In this document: positions 24,271-33,572 of the stretch, piece after piece
How positions within the stretch are numbered: position 1 is the stretch's first letter
Layout: the number at the start of each line of letters is the position of its first letter
Assembly: GCA_043764895.1 (NCBI GenBank)
Contig: JAYUJY010000064.1
Location: 24,835 to 88,834 of the forward strand
Source: JAAFJU01 sp043764895
Lineage (GTDB): Bacteria; Cyanobacteriota; Cyanobacteriia; Leptolyngbyales; Leptolyngbyaceae
Length of the DNA stretch: 64,000 nucleotides
Direction of reading: 5' to 3'
Translations under genes and position numbers: made by a program
Notes under the pieces: model-generated
What the model saw: only the letters and a program-made list of their open reading frames with translations
Database searches by the model: none
Told to the model about the DNA's origin: nothing

Positions 24271-25863
24271 ATGTCAAATACAAGTGTAATCCAGCACTCA
24301 AGTCCAATTCGATCGCCGGATTTTGTACCCCTTCGGACCTGGATAGGCGTAAGTGCAAGTATGTTAGGGGCGTTCATGGCCGTCCTAGATATTCAAATTA
24401 CAAACTCGTCACTTCAGGACATTCAAGCCGCCTTGGGCGCAACATTGGAAGAAGGCTCGTGGATTTCTACGGCTTATCTCGTGGCAGAGATTGTCGTTAT
24501 TCCACTGACAGGATGGCTATCCCAAGTCTTTTCGATTCGTCGCTATATCTTAGTCAATGCTGCACTCTTTATCTTCTTTTCTGTGTGCTGCGCATCGGCT
24601 TGGAATTTGCCATCTATGATTTTCTTTCGGGCCTTTCAAGGTGCAACAGGTGGCATTCTCATTCCCATGGCGTTTACGAATATGCTCGTCAGCTTGCCGC
24701 CGTCCAAACAACCGATCGGGTTAGCGCTCTTTGCCCTTACAGCGACCTTTGCACCGTCGATCGGACCCACATTAGGAGGATGGCTCACCAATAATTTTAG
24801 TTGGCACTATATTTTTTATCTTAATGTAATTCCGGGCTTACTCCTGCTTGCAGGGGTCTGGTATGGCGTCGCAAAACAACGGCCAAAACCTGAGTTGCTC
24901 AAGCAAGGGGACTGGTGGGGGATTTTGTCCATGGCGATCGGGCTGGCTTCTTTGCAGGTGGTGTTAGAAGAAGGGTCTCGAAAAGATTGGTTCAATTCGT
25001 CGTTAATCATCAACTTAAGTGCGATCGCGTTAGTTTTTTTAGCCCTATTTTTCTGGATTGAACTCACGCGCAAGCAGCCGTTTATTGATTTACGTCTCTT
25101 ACAGAATCGAAACTTCGGCCTTGCTAGCATTGTCAATGTATCCCTAGGAATTGGACTCTATGGCTCTATTTATGTACTCCCTTTATATCTAGCCCAAATC
25201 CAGAAATATAATGCCATGCAAATTGGTGAGGTCTTAATGTGGGCAGGACTTCCGCAACTCTTCCTGATTCCCTTTGTTCCTAAGCTCATTAAAATACTGG
25301 ATGTCCGGTTAGTGATTGCGATCGGCGTCAGTTTCTTCACGACCAGTTGTTTTATGAACTCTGACTTAACGCATCTCACGGGAATTGATCAGTTACGCTG
25401 GTCACAGCTTGTTCGAGCAATGGGTCAACCGCTCATCATGGTGCCACTATCGACCGTAGCAACGGCTGGGCTGTCCAAGACTCAGGCAGGTTCAGCTAGT
25501 GGATTATTTAATATGATGCGTAATTTAGGTGGTTCGTTTGGGATTGCGATCCTCGCGACATTGTTAACGCAGCGGGAACAGTTTCACTCCAATCGGTTGG
25601 GTGATGCGGTTTCAGTGTATAACCCAGAAACACAGCAGCGCATTAAAGAATTGACCCAAGTGTTTGTAAGTCGGGGTACCGATCTTGCCACAGCTCAAGC
25701 CCAAGCTTTTAAGTCGATCGCAGGTCTAGTTAGCCGTGAAGCCTACGTTATGGCCTTCAATGATTGCTTCTATTTCATCGGTTTCGCATTGCTAATGAGT
25801 GGAATCGCAATTCTATTCCTCAAGAAAGTCAAACCTTCCGACGGTCCCAGCGGCGCGCATTAG
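24271..25863 (+). CDS. EmrB-type multidrug efflux transporter (DHA2 family, MFS)
   Basis: The 530-residue protein has about 14 membrane helices. Motif D1 is LDIQITNSSLQDIQAALGAT (residues 41-60), and WISTAYLVAEIVVIPLTGWL and FSIRRYILV show motif A. The segment GPTLGGWLTNNFSWHYIFYL is motif C, diagnostic of drug/H+ antiporters. With the upstream EmrA-like gene it forms a two-component pump that would need an outer-membrane TolC-like partner, not found here. Spacing of 9 bases shows one operon. Confidence 0.92.
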   Translation: MSNTSVIQHSSPIRSPDFVPLRTWIGVSASMLGAFMAVLDIQITNSSLQDIQAALGATLEEGSWISTAYLVAEIVVIPLTGWLSQVFSIRRYILVNAALFIFFSVCCASAWNLPSMIFFRAFQGATGGILIPMAFTNMLVSLPPSKQPIGLALFALTATFAPSIGPTLGGWLTNNFSWHYIFYLNVIPGLLLLAGVWYGVAKQRPKPELLKQGDWWGILSMAIGLASLQVVLEEGSRKDWFNSSLIINLSAIALVFLALFFWIELTRKQPFIDLRLLQNRNFGLASIVNVSLGIGLYGSIYVLPLYLAQIQKYNAMQIGEVLMWAGLPQLFLIPFVPKLIKILDVRLVIAIGVSFFTTSCFMNSDLTHLTGIDQLRWSQLVRAMGQPLIMVPLSTVATAGLSKTQAGSASGLFNMMRNLGGSFGIAILATLLTQREQFHSNRLGDAVSVYNPETQQRIKELTQVFVSRGTDLATAQAQAFKSIAGLVSREAYVMAFNDCFYFIGFALLMSGIAILFLKKVKPSDGPSGAH

Positions 25864-25944
25864 ACATTTCAGAGATATCTCAGAGACCAGAGAGTGTAAA
25901 ATAATCGTTGACAGTCGATCGCACTACTTCGTCCTGACCTACTA

Positions 25945-26455
25945 ATGGCAAAACCAACGCAAAAAGATGAACAGGATGCCCCGTGGAAGAACATCCTGAA
26001 AACTTATTTCCGTGAAGGAATGGAGTTTTTCTTTCCACAGGTAGCCTTTGAAGTTGATTGGTCTCAACCGATCGAATTTCTTGACAAGGAGTTTAGTAAA
26101 ATTGCACCGGAGCCGTAAGATTTGGAAGATGCGCCTAGTCCGAAGTCTCCATGAATCGGGCTATAATAAAAAAGATTTGCTGAACCTTTTCAAATTCATC
26201 GACTGGATTTTAAATCTGCCGAAGCCTTTGGAAACTGAGTTCTGGCAAGAACTAAAAGCCTATGAGGAGGACCGGAAGATGCCTTATATTACGAGTGTCG
26301 AACGCATTGGCTACGATCGAGGCAAGGTCGAAGGACAGGAAGAAAAAGCGATCTCAATCGCACTCAACATGCTTCAAGATAATCTTCCATTAGAAACGAT
26401 CGCCCGCTTCACAGGACTGACGATCGCCCAACTCCAACGACTCCAAAATTCATAG
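25945..26455 (+). pseudogene. Broken Rpn/DUF4351-type nuclease gene with internal deletion
   Basis: A first frame from the ATG at 25945 reads MAKPTQKDEQDAPWKNILKT and stops at SKIAPEP (about residue 57). A second piece from about 26116 encodes the C-terminal part (KIWKMRLVRSLHESGYNKKD, then EEDRKMPYITSVERIGYDRG) ending at 26455. The two pieces correspond to the start and end of Rpn-family PD-(D/E)XK putative transposase/nuclease proteins. About 100 or more residues of the nuclease core are missing between them. The C-terminal piece has an open frame from 26048, but its N-terminal residues are unrelated. A degraded gene is the best reading. Confidence 0.7.
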
Positions 26456-26576
26456 GTACATACGATCGAGGATATTGGGAAGGCGTGATAGTTTATACTA
26501 CCTATCACTACGCATAGGTTTGAGATGTTGACCTTGCGGAACTACCCATATCACGAATGCCCACACCCCAACCATC

Positions 26577-27842
26577 ATGATTTATCGACGATCGTTTCGG
26601 GCATTGCTAGCGACCTTGTTCGGCAGCCTTAGCTTAACGCCAGTTTTCAGCCAAAGCGTCCTTGCACAAGTCCCTGCGGGATCGGTTTGCCCTGCGCAGC
26701 TTAGCCGTCAGCTCGATCGGATTGCCCTTCGGGTGCCAGGGCAGTGGAGTGTTCTCGTCCAAAATCAAGCTTCGGTAGGTCAACGGCAAAACCTCTACGC
26801 CAACAACCCTTCAACCTTATTAATCCCCGCCTCGAATAACAAAGTCTTTACGACGGCGGCGGCCTTGGCAAAATTGGGTGGACAATATCAACTTCGGACG
26901 CCTGTACTCGGTAGTGCGATCGGGCCAGAGTTAGCCACAATGCGAGTCGTCGGTCAAGGTGATCCAAGCTTTAGCACTAGCCAGCTCAGAACCTTAACGC
27001 AACAACTCAAGCAAAAAGGAATCCGCCGGGTCAATCTTTTAATTGGTGACGATACTGTATTTCGGGGTGAGCCATACAATCCCTTTTGGGCGACTCGGCA
27101 TCGGGGTGAAGGCTATGCAGCTCCGGTCAACAGCCTGCTTGTTAATGAGAATAACATCTTCGATAGTTCAGTTCCGAATCCCGGAAACTACTTTGTAGGC
27201 GAGTTTCGCAAGATTCTAACCGCCTCTGGAATTCAAGTGATTCAGTCTACGCTGGTCAAACGGACTCCGGCCTCTGCCAGTGAAATCGAACTCGCCGCCG
27301 TCCTTTCACCCCCGCTCTCACAACTGATTAACGAAACCAATCAAAACAGCAATAACGTCTACGCTGAAGCCATTCTGAAAACGCTAGGACGATTGCAAGA
27401 GCCAACGTCTTTAGACACGAGCGCAAGTGGTGTGAATGCCGTTCGACAGATTCTGAGCGGTCTAGATGTGAATCCAAATCGGTATAGCATGGTCGATGGA
27501 TCTGGATTAGCAGAACGCGATCGTGCTAGCGCTGAAGCCTTCGTCCAAACCCTGCAAGCCATGGCCCTGCAACCCGAAGCGCAAACCTTTCGTCGATCGC
27601 TTGCCGTGGCCGGACGAAGCGGAACCTTAACCAATCGTATGGGCAACACGTCAGCAGCAGGAATCGTCTCTGCCAAAACGGGGACGTTACAGGGTGCCGT
27701 GGGATTGTCCGGTTATATTAGTCCGCCGAATTATGTGCCCTTAGTGTTTAGTATCATCGTTAACTCTGATAATTCCGCCTCAACATTACGCGGTGCTATT
27801 GATGAAATGGTCGTCCTCCTATCCCGCTTAAGAAATTGCTAA
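26577..27842 (+). CDS. dacB: D-alanyl-D-alanine carboxypeptidase/endopeptidase, PBP4 type
   Basis: The 421-residue protein has an N-terminal signal peptide (FRALLATLFGSLSLTPVFSQ) and the three penicillin-binding motifs: SNNK in LIPASNNKVFTTAAALAKLG, SNN in ETNQNSNNVYAEA and KTG in SAKTGTLQGAVG. These place it with class C low-molecular-weight penicillin-binding proteins, which trim or cut peptidoglycan crosslinks in the periplasm. It stands alone; a glycosyltransferase-like gene follows. Confidence 0.92.
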   Translation: MIYRRSFRALLATLFGSLSLTPVFSQSVLAQVPAGSVCPAQLSRQLDRIALRVPGQWSVLVQNQASVGQRQNLYANNPSTLLIPASNNKVFTTAAALAKLGGQYQLRTPVLGSAIGPELATMRVVGQGDPSFSTSQLRTLTQQLKQKGIRRVNLLIGDDTVFRGEPYNPFWATRHRGEGYAAPVNSLLVNENNIFDSSVPNPGNYFVGEFRKILTASGIQVIQSTLVKRTPASASEIELAAVLSPPLSQLINETNQNSNNVYAEAILKTLGRLQEPTSLDTSASGVNAVRQILSGLDVNPNRYSMVDGSGLAERDRASAEAFVQTLQAMALQPEAQTFRRSLAVAGRSGTLTNRMGNTSAAGIVSAKTGTLQGAVGLSGYISPPNYVPLVFSIIVNSDNSASTLRGAIDEMVVLLSRLRNC

Positions 27843-27915
27843 CCCAAACATCACCCCGACGCAGTATTGTTATACGGTGTTAATTCAACCCAAGGGCGAT
27901 CAGAGCTATATTTTT

Positions 27916-28695
27916 ATGACGAATCGAGGTGTAATTTATTGTGCAACAACGCGTGATCAGTATCTAGAAGCCGCGTTGATTAGTGCAATGGCATTGCGTC
28001 AGCTTGACCCATCACTGCCCGTTACCATTATCTCCGATCGACCGTTGCTCCAGCAGTTTCCCGTCTGTGATTACGGCATTACACCCCGATTTGTAGAACC
28101 ACATGAGCTAGATGACCAAGGCGCATTTTTGTCGCGGTCCATCAAGACCCAACTGTCGCGCTTCAGCCCCTATGAGGAAACTCTATTTCTGGATGCGGAC
28201 ATCTTACCCATACGCCCAGTAAGCACGCTGTGGGCCTACCTTGACCACGGCGATTTTGCAATGGTGCTCGATCGAAATCCCACCGTTGGACAATGCGATC
28301 ATGTGGCTCAAGAAGAGATAGACTACACCCTCAATCAGGTGCCGGGAAAGACTCCCCATTTCAATAGTGGCGTTATGGTTTGGCGCAAGACGCCTGATAC
28401 GCAGCAGCTTTTTCAGAATTGGCACCAAGAATGGCAACACTTTAAAAAACAAGATCAACTCGCACTAGTGAGAGCACTGAACAGAACATCAATAGTCGTT
28501 GTCTCCCTACCTGGAACCTACAACACCTCTCCCAGGGATGCAGCGCCTCTTCTTGAGCAAGATATTGAAGTCCATTTATTGCACTGCTGGGGCGGAGTAG
28601 TTATGGCGGGCGGCTATCCTCCCTTTGCCAAGACGTACTATCCGAACGTAGTCAGTGCGGTAGAAGAACATCTGAAGTTCGATCGGTTGTCATAA
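27916..28695 (+). CDS. GT8-like glycosyltransferase or nucleotide-sugar transferase
   Basis: The ATG at 27916 gives 259 residues starting MTNRGVIYCATTRDQYLEAA. The segment TIISDRPLL, then ETLFLDADILPIRP with a DXD-type metal motif (DAD), and the end motif HFNSGVMVWRKT resemble GT8/GT32-type enzymes and plant-like glycogenin relatives. An alternative GTG at 27877 would add 13 residues without a better ribosome site. The donor and acceptor are unknown. It is followed by the stress island, from which it is separated by 158 bases including the shared 20-base element. Confidence 0.7.
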   Translation: MTNRGVIYCATTRDQYLEAALISAMALRQLDPSLPVTIISDRPLLQQFPVCDYGITPRFVEPHELDDQGAFLSRSIKTQLSRFSPYEETLFLDADILPIRPVSTLWAYLDHGDFAMVLDRNPTVGQCDHVAQEEIDYTLNQVPGKTPHFNSGVMVWRKTPDTQQLFQNWHQEWQHFKKQDQLALVRALNRTSIVVVSLPGTYNTSPRDAAPLLEQDIEVHLLHCWGGVVMAGGYPPFAKTYYPNVVSAVEEHLKFDRLS

Positions 28696-28704
28696 TTATT
28701 TGCA

Positions 28705-28724
28705 ACGTTTTGTATCGTATTCAA
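28705..28724 (+). promoter_or_regulatory. 20-base element upstream of the coiled-coil stress gene
   Basis: The sequence ACGTTTTGTATCGTATTCAA here is identical to 33382-33401. Both copies lie about 150-190 bases upstream of stress-type genes (28853 and 33573) and both are followed by CAA, AAGAAAT, GAAC and CACAC blocks in the same order. It is a candidate regulator-binding or promoter element. Confidence 0.55.
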
Positions 28725-28852
28725 CCAACTTATACAAGAAATAGAACGTTAGTTGATCACACTAAGAGCACGAGGTCATTGCTCGACTTCGGGCTGGCTC
28801 ATCTCAAGATGAATCGATCGAAGGAAAATATATATGTTAAAAAGGAATAATT

Positions 28853-29278
28853 ATGAGTGTCGCACTTGACAACTTCACGAAGCAACTCCACGATAATCTA
28901 GAAGCAGTTGAGAGCCGTGCAAATTCTCTCAAGGAGAGCATTCAATCATCACCTAGAAAAACTCAAGCTGAAATTCAACTTAAATTGGATGAGGCCAAGA
29001 AAGCACTAGACGCTAAGAAAAAGGAGTTCGACGGATATCGGGCAACTCTTAAGTCTCAATTTGAGGAGAAAGAGTCGGAAGTCATGGCCAACGTTGAGGA
29101 GTGGAGAGTCACTCGCGAAGTCAAAAAACTCGAACACCGTGCCGACCGATCGGAACAGTATGCGTCTACGGCAATGTTCTTAGCGATGGCCACCATAGAA
29201 GAAGCTGAAAAAGCCACCCTAGAGGCGATCGCAGCTAGATTAGATGCCAAAGTAGCGGCTTCTCCCATCAAGAAGTAG
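28853..29278 (+). CDS. Coiled-coil stress-type protein, hypothetical
   Basis: The 141-residue protein is nearly all helix with heptad-like Leu/Ala and charge spacing (LDEAKKALDAKKKEFDGYRA). AAAGGAATAATTATG shows a strong ribosome site. It has no signal or membrane segment. The end TIEEAEKATLEAIAARLDAK is Ala-rich. The family was not named; similar proteins occur beside general stress genes in bacteria. It lies before the phosphoketolase gene with a 150-base gap that contains repeat copy C. It may be co-transcribed with phosphoketolase. Confidence 0.7.
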   Translation: MSVALDNFTKQLHDNLEAVESRANSLKESIQSSPRKTQAEIQLKLDEAKKALDAKKKEFDGYRATLKSQFEEKESEVMANVEEWRVTREVKKLEHRADRSEQYASTAMFLAMATIEEAEKATLEAIAARLDAKVAASPIKK

Positions 29279-29299
29279 CATAAAGCCATCTCTGAACCC

Positions 29300-29396
29300 C
29301 TAGTCGGTCTGGGGCACAGCATGGCCATGCCCCTACTCTCTGAAACCCTGATCTGTAGGGGCATGGCTCGCCGTGCCCCAAACCCAACGAAGAGAA
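29300..29396. repeat. Nested-palindrome repeat, partial copy C
   Basis: CTAG at 29300-29303 is followed by TCTGGGGCACAGCATGGCCA and later TAGGGGCATGGCTCGCCGTG; both central arms are present but the terminal inverted repeats are missing. It fills most of the gap before phosphoketolase. Confidence 0.75.
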
Positions 29397-29428
29397 GCAG
29401 ACTACTAATCTATTTAAAGGTATTCTAC

Positions 29429-31894
29429 ATGACAGCCGATTTAACTTCTAAGACATCATTAGCTGAACAGAATGCATCTACGCAGGATGGGTCTGTGAAT
29501 ACAGCTACACTTTCACCTGAAGAGCTGCAAAAAATGCATGGGTATTGGCGTGCTTGCAACTATTTAGCCGTTGGAATGATCTATCTTCAAGACAATCCTC
29601 TACTTCAAAAAACGCTGACGATCGATCATATCAAACCGCGACTCCTTGGACATTGGGGAACGAGTCCCGGCTTAAGTTTTATTTATATCCATTTGAATCG
29701 TCTGATTAAAAAATACGATCTCAATATGATCTTCGTTGCGGGTCCGGGACATGGCGCACCGGGGGTATTGGGACCGATTTATCTAGAAGGGACTTATTCT
29801 GAAGTCTATCCCGACAAGACCCAAGATACGGTGGGAATGCAGAAATTCTTCAAGCAGTTTTCGTTTCCAGGGCACATTGGCAGCCACTGCACACCCGAAA
29901 TGCCAGGTTCTATTCATGAAGGCGGTGAACTAGGCTACAGCTTGTCCCATGCTTACGGATCGGTCCTTGATTCGCCAGACTTAATTACAGCGGTAGTCGT
30001 AGGCGATGGAGAAGCGGAGACCGGACCACTTGCAACCGCGTGGCATTCTAATAAATTTCTGAATCCAATTCGAGATGGCGTTGTGTTACCGATTTTGCAT
30101 CTTAACGGATACAAAATTGCGAACCCCAGCATTCTAGCTCGCATTTCCCATGATGAATTGGAATCCCTATTTCGGGGTTATGGCTACCATCCTTATTTTG
30201 TCGAGGGGAATGATCCTGAGACGATGCATGAACTGATGGCAACAGCACTTGAAAATTGTATCCTTCAGATTCGCACCCTTCAAACTGAAGCTCGCAGTGC
30301 TAATGCGAAACCCACTCGTCCGCGCTATCCCATGATCATCCTACGATCGCCCAAGGGATGGACAGGTCCCGAAAAAATCGATGGCCATCAGGTAGAAGGT
30401 TCATGGCGATCTCATCAAGTTCCGATCGCCAATATGTCGGCACCGGGACACTTACAACTGCTCGAAAACTGGCTGCGGAGCTATAAGCCAGAAGAACTCT
30501 TTGACGCCAACGGAACGCTGATGCCAGATCTTCAATCACTGGCCCCTCAAGGCGTGCAGCGGATGAGTGCCAATCCTTATAGCAACGGCGGGACAGTGCG
30601 AAAGGAACTGCGGCTACCTGATTATCGAGACTATGCCGTAGCGGTGACGCAGCCGGGAGAAACACGGGCAGAAAACACGCAGGTTTTGGGACTCTTTCTG
30701 CGAGAGGTGATGGCGAACAACATGAGTAGTTTTCGCCTCTTCGGACCCGATGAAACCGCATCCAACCGACTTCAGGATATGTACTCAGTCACGAAGAAGA
30801 CTTGGATGGCTGATTATTTGCCTGAAGATGCTGATGGTGGCGAGCTATCGCCTGACGGACGGGTGATGGAAATGTTAAGTGAACATACGTTGCAGGGGTG
30901 GTTAGAAGGGTATCTCCTCACCGGGCACCATGGATTACTGAATACCTATGAAGCCTTTGCCCATGTCATCGATTCAATGTTAAATCAACATGCAAAATGG
31001 TTAGATAGCTCTAAACATTCTGTAACTTGGCGATCGCCTATTTCATCTTTAAATATTTTACTTTCATCGGTCGTCTGGAGGCAAGATCACAATGGATTTA
31101 GCCATCAAGATCCAGGATTTATTGACCTCGTAACCAACAAAAGCCCTAGCGTCACGCGGATTTATTTACCGCCAGATGGGAATTGTTTACTTTCGGTTGC
31201 CGATCACTGTTTGCGGAGTACGGATTACATTAATGTGATTGTGTCCGACAAACAAATGCACCGTCAATACCTCACGATCGACCAAGCCATCACCCACTGT
31301 ACAAAAGGAATTGGGATTTGGGATTGGGCTAGCACGGATGACTGCGGGACTGCGGCTGACGAGCCGGATGTGATTTTGGCCTGTTGTGGAGATATTCCTA
31401 CAATGGAGTCTTTGGCCGCAGCAAGTATTTTACGCCACGAGTTACCGCACTTAAAGGTGCGCTTCATTAATGTGGTCGATCTATACAAATTGATGCACCC
31501 AAAAGACCACATCCATGGATTGTCAGAAATTGATTTCGAGACTCTATTTACAATTGATAAACCCATTATTTTTAATTTTCATGGGTATCCCTGGTTAATT
31601 CATAAGTTAACTTATGCACGCCAAAATCAAGACCGAATCCATGTGCGAGGCTACAAAGAAAAGGGAAATATCAACACGCCGCTAGAACTTGCCATTCGGA
31701 ATCAAATCGATCGATTTAATTTAGTGATTGATGTGATTAACCGAGTGCCAAAGCTGAGATCTAGCGCAGCCCATGTGAAGGAAAAAATGAAAGATGCCAT
31801 CATCGTGAACTTGAACTACGCCTTTGAGCATGGTAAAGACCAAGATGACATCGTGAATTGGAAATGGTCATCCAATCCGGACCCTAGAAACTAG
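29429..31894 (+). CDS. xfp: Phosphoketolase
   Basis: The 821-residue thiamine diphosphate enzyme cleaves xylulose 5-phosphate (and fructose 6-phosphate) with phosphate to acetyl phosphate. Motifs include GDGEAETGPLATAWHSNKFL for TPP binding, an N-terminal HWGTSPGLSFIYIHLNRLI and a C-terminal PKDHIHGLSEIDFETLFTID. The ATG at 29429 is preceded by AAAGG with 8 bases spacing and fits the family; an upstream frame to 29321 runs into the repeat copy C and is rejected. The stop codon TAG (31892-31894) lies in the CTAG duplication of repeat copy D. Acetate kinase follows, forming an acetyl phosphate to acetate route. Confidence 0.94.
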   Translation: MTADLTSKTSLAEQNASTQDGSVNTATLSPEELQKMHGYWRACNYLAVGMIYLQDNPLLQKTLTIDHIKPRLLGHWGTSPGLSFIYIHLNRLIKKYDLNMIFVAGPGHGAPGVLGPIYLEGTYSEVYPDKTQDTVGMQKFFKQFSFPGHIGSHCTPEMPGSIHEGGELGYSLSHAYGSVLDSPDLITAVVVGDGEAETGPLATAWHSNKFLNPIRDGVVLPILHLNGYKIANPSILARISHDELESLFRGYGYHPYFVEGNDPETMHELMATALENCILQIRTLQTEARSANAKPTRPRYPMIILRSPKGWTGPEKIDGHQVEGSWRSHQVPIANMSAPGHLQLLENWLRSYKPEELFDANGTLMPDLQSLAPQGVQRMSANPYSNGGTVRKELRLPDYRDYAVAVTQPGETRAENTQVLGLFLREVMANNMSSFRLFGPDETASNRLQDMYSVTKKTWMADYLPEDADGGELSPDGRVMEMLSEHTLQGWLEGYLLTGHHGLLNTYEAFAHVIDSMLNQHAKWLDSSKHSVTWRSPISSLNILLSSVVWRQDHNGFSHQDPGFIDLVTNKSPSVTRIYLPPDGNCLLSVADHCLRSTDYINVIVSDKQMHRQYLTIDQAITHCTKGIGIWDWASTDDCGTAADEPDVILACCGDIPTMESLAAASILRHELPHLKVRFINVVDLYKLMHPKDHIHGLSEIDFETLFTIDKPIIFNFHGYPWLIHKLTYARQNQDRIHVRGYKEKGNINTPLELAIRNQIDRFNLVIDVINRVPKLRSSAAHVKEKMKDAIIVNLNYAFEHGKDQDDIVNWKWSSNPDPRN

Positions 31895-32094
31895 TACCAT
31901 GCGGCGTAGATAAGCCAGGTATTCAGAACCTCTTCGTTGGGTTTGGGGCACGGCAAGCCATGCCCCTACGGTCTCTAGAACCCGGATCTGTAGGGGAACA
32001 GTTTGCCGTGCCAAAGCGCAACGAAGAATAGATCAATAGGTCTGATTGTTTGGATTGTTTGCAATACTGAATTACTTACGCCGCACAGTACTAG
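31891..32094. mobile_element. Nested-palindrome repeat, full copy D (MITE-like)
   Basis: CTAG lies at 31891-31894 and 32091-32094. The left end TACCATGCGGCGTAGATAAG and the right end ATTACTTACGCCGCACAGTA are inverted repeats. Internal arms (CACGGCAAGCCATGCCCCTA and a diverged partner) are inverted relative to copy B, so the element has inserted in the opposite orientation. It lies between phosphoketolase and acetate kinase and supplies the phosphoketolase stop codon. Confidence 0.85.
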
Positions 32095-32103
32095 AAACCC
32101 ACT

Positions 32104-33330
32104 ATGAAAATTCTTGTCTTGAATGCAGGATCGAGCAGTCAGAAAAGTGCGCTCTATGATTTTCAACACTTCCAAGATTCCGACGCGCCACTTAGACCAT
32201 TGTGGAGTGCCGAAATAACCTGGAACACGGGAACAGCCACCGCAGAGCTGCATGTAGAGACCTCTTCAGGAGCAGAATACTCCAGTCAGTTTCCCAATAA
32301 CGATCGCAAATCTGGAATGCTACAGATGTTGCAGACGCTATGGTCTGGGTGTACCCAAGTGATTGAAACTGCATCCGCTATTGATGCAGTCGGACATCGC
32401 GTCGTCCACGGTGGAACGATTACATCTCACGCACTCCGAATCGATACCCAGGTCAAAGCGACGATCGCCTCTTTGATTCCTTTAGCGCCCAGCCATAATC
32501 CCATCAATCTAGAAGGAATCGAACTCATTGAGGCATTATTAGGTCCAGAAGTTCACCAGTTTGCCGTATTTGACACTGCATTTCATAGTCAGATTCCGGA
32601 TGCAGCCGCTATTTATCCGGGTCCCTATGATTGGGTTGAGCTTGGCATTCGGCGCTATGGATTTCATGGGATTAGTCATGCCTACTGTAGTGATCGGATG
32701 TCGCAGTTACTAGGGCATGAAATACTAGGGCGTAGGGATCTTAAGCTCATCACCTGTCACTTGGGAAACGGTTGTTCTCTGGCTGCAATTAAAAACGGAA
32801 TAAGTGTTGACACCACCATGGGCTTTACGCCGTTAGAAGGACTGATGATGGGGAGTCGATCGGGTTCAGTCGATCCTGGAATCTTACTGTATCTGATTAC
32901 AGAACAGGGCTATGATGCGACGACACTGGATACATTGCTCAACCAACAATCGGGACTAAAAGGACTATCCGGAATTTCCCATGACATGCGACAGGTGAAA
33001 GCAGCGATGAAGTCAGGAAACCTCCGTGCAAAGTTGGCTTGGGATGTCTATATTCATCGGATTCGATCGGGCGTTGGAGCGATGTTGATGAACTTAAATG
33101 GCCTTGATGCATTGGTTTTTACGGCGGGGGTGGGAGAACATGACTCAGAGGTCCGATCGGCAGTTTGTCAGGGGTTAGGGTTTTTGGGTTTGACCCTGGA
33201 TGAAGCACTGAATCAAGAAGGGACGGGCGATCGCGATATTGCAACACAGGATTCCCTTGTGCGTATTTGGGTGTTGCAGACCCAAGAAGATTGGCAAATT
33301 GCAAGAAGCTGCTGGAGTTGCTTAGGGTAA
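32104..33330 (+). CDS. ackA: Acetate kinase
   Basis: The 408-residue protein begins MKILVLNAGSSSQKSALYDF with signature 1, and has MGFTPLEGLMMGSRSGSVDP, the second signature, near residue 240, in the ASKHA fold. It converts acetyl phosphate and ADP to acetate and ATP, directly downstream of phosphoketolase in metabolism. The gene begins 9 bases after repeat copy D and has no clear ribosome site (AGAAACCCACTATG), so translation may depend on coupling or be weak. A two-gene operon interrupted by a MITE is the likely history. Confidence 0.93.
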   Translation: MKILVLNAGSSSQKSALYDFQHFQDSDAPLRPLWSAEITWNTGTATAELHVETSSGAEYSSQFPNNDRKSGMLQMLQTLWSGCTQVIETASAIDAVGHRVVHGGTITSHALRIDTQVKATIASLIPLAPSHNPINLEGIELIEALLGPEVHQFAVFDTAFHSQIPDAAAIYPGPYDWVELGIRRYGFHGISHAYCSDRMSQLLGHEILGRRDLKLITCHLGNGCSLAAIKNGISVDTTMGFTPLEGLMMGSRSGSVDPGILLYLITEQGYDATTLDTLLNQQSGLKGLSGISHDMRQVKAAMKSGNLRAKLAWDVYIHRIRSGVGAMLMNLNGLDALVFTAGVGEHDSEVRSAVCQGLGFLGLTLDEALNQEGTGDRDIATQDSLVRIWVLQTQEDWQIARSCWSCLG

Positions 33331-33381
33331 TCGATCGCAACATCGCTAAGACAATAGGGTGTGACCCTCATTTTTAGCATG

Positions 33382-33401
33382 ACGTTTTGTATCGTATTCA
33401 A
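33382..33401 (+). promoter_or_regulatory. 20-base element upstream of the stress-protein gene
   Basis: ACGTTTTGTATCGTATTCAA is an exact copy of 28705-28724. It is followed by CAAGAAATCGAAC at 33421 and TAGCACAC, matching blocks of the first copy with 8 bases more spacing. It lies 172 bases upstream of the start at 33573. Confidence 0.55.
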
Positions 33402-33572
33402 TCAATTCAATCTATTAACCCAAGAAATCGAACACTCGTCTAGCACACTGACATTACAAGGCAAAGTGAATGTTCACACAGATAAGTTCAGTGCTGTGAA
33501 TCAGTGTTGAACACAACGTTGAATCTATAAAAATTGCCTGTAAAGTCTTTATCCCATAACCTAGGTTCTATC

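Noticed and set aside
29321..29428. N-terminal extension of phosphoketolase in the same frame
   Set aside because: It is translated from repeat copy C, lacks a ribosome site and does not fit the family start; the ATG at 29429 has AAAGG at the right distance.
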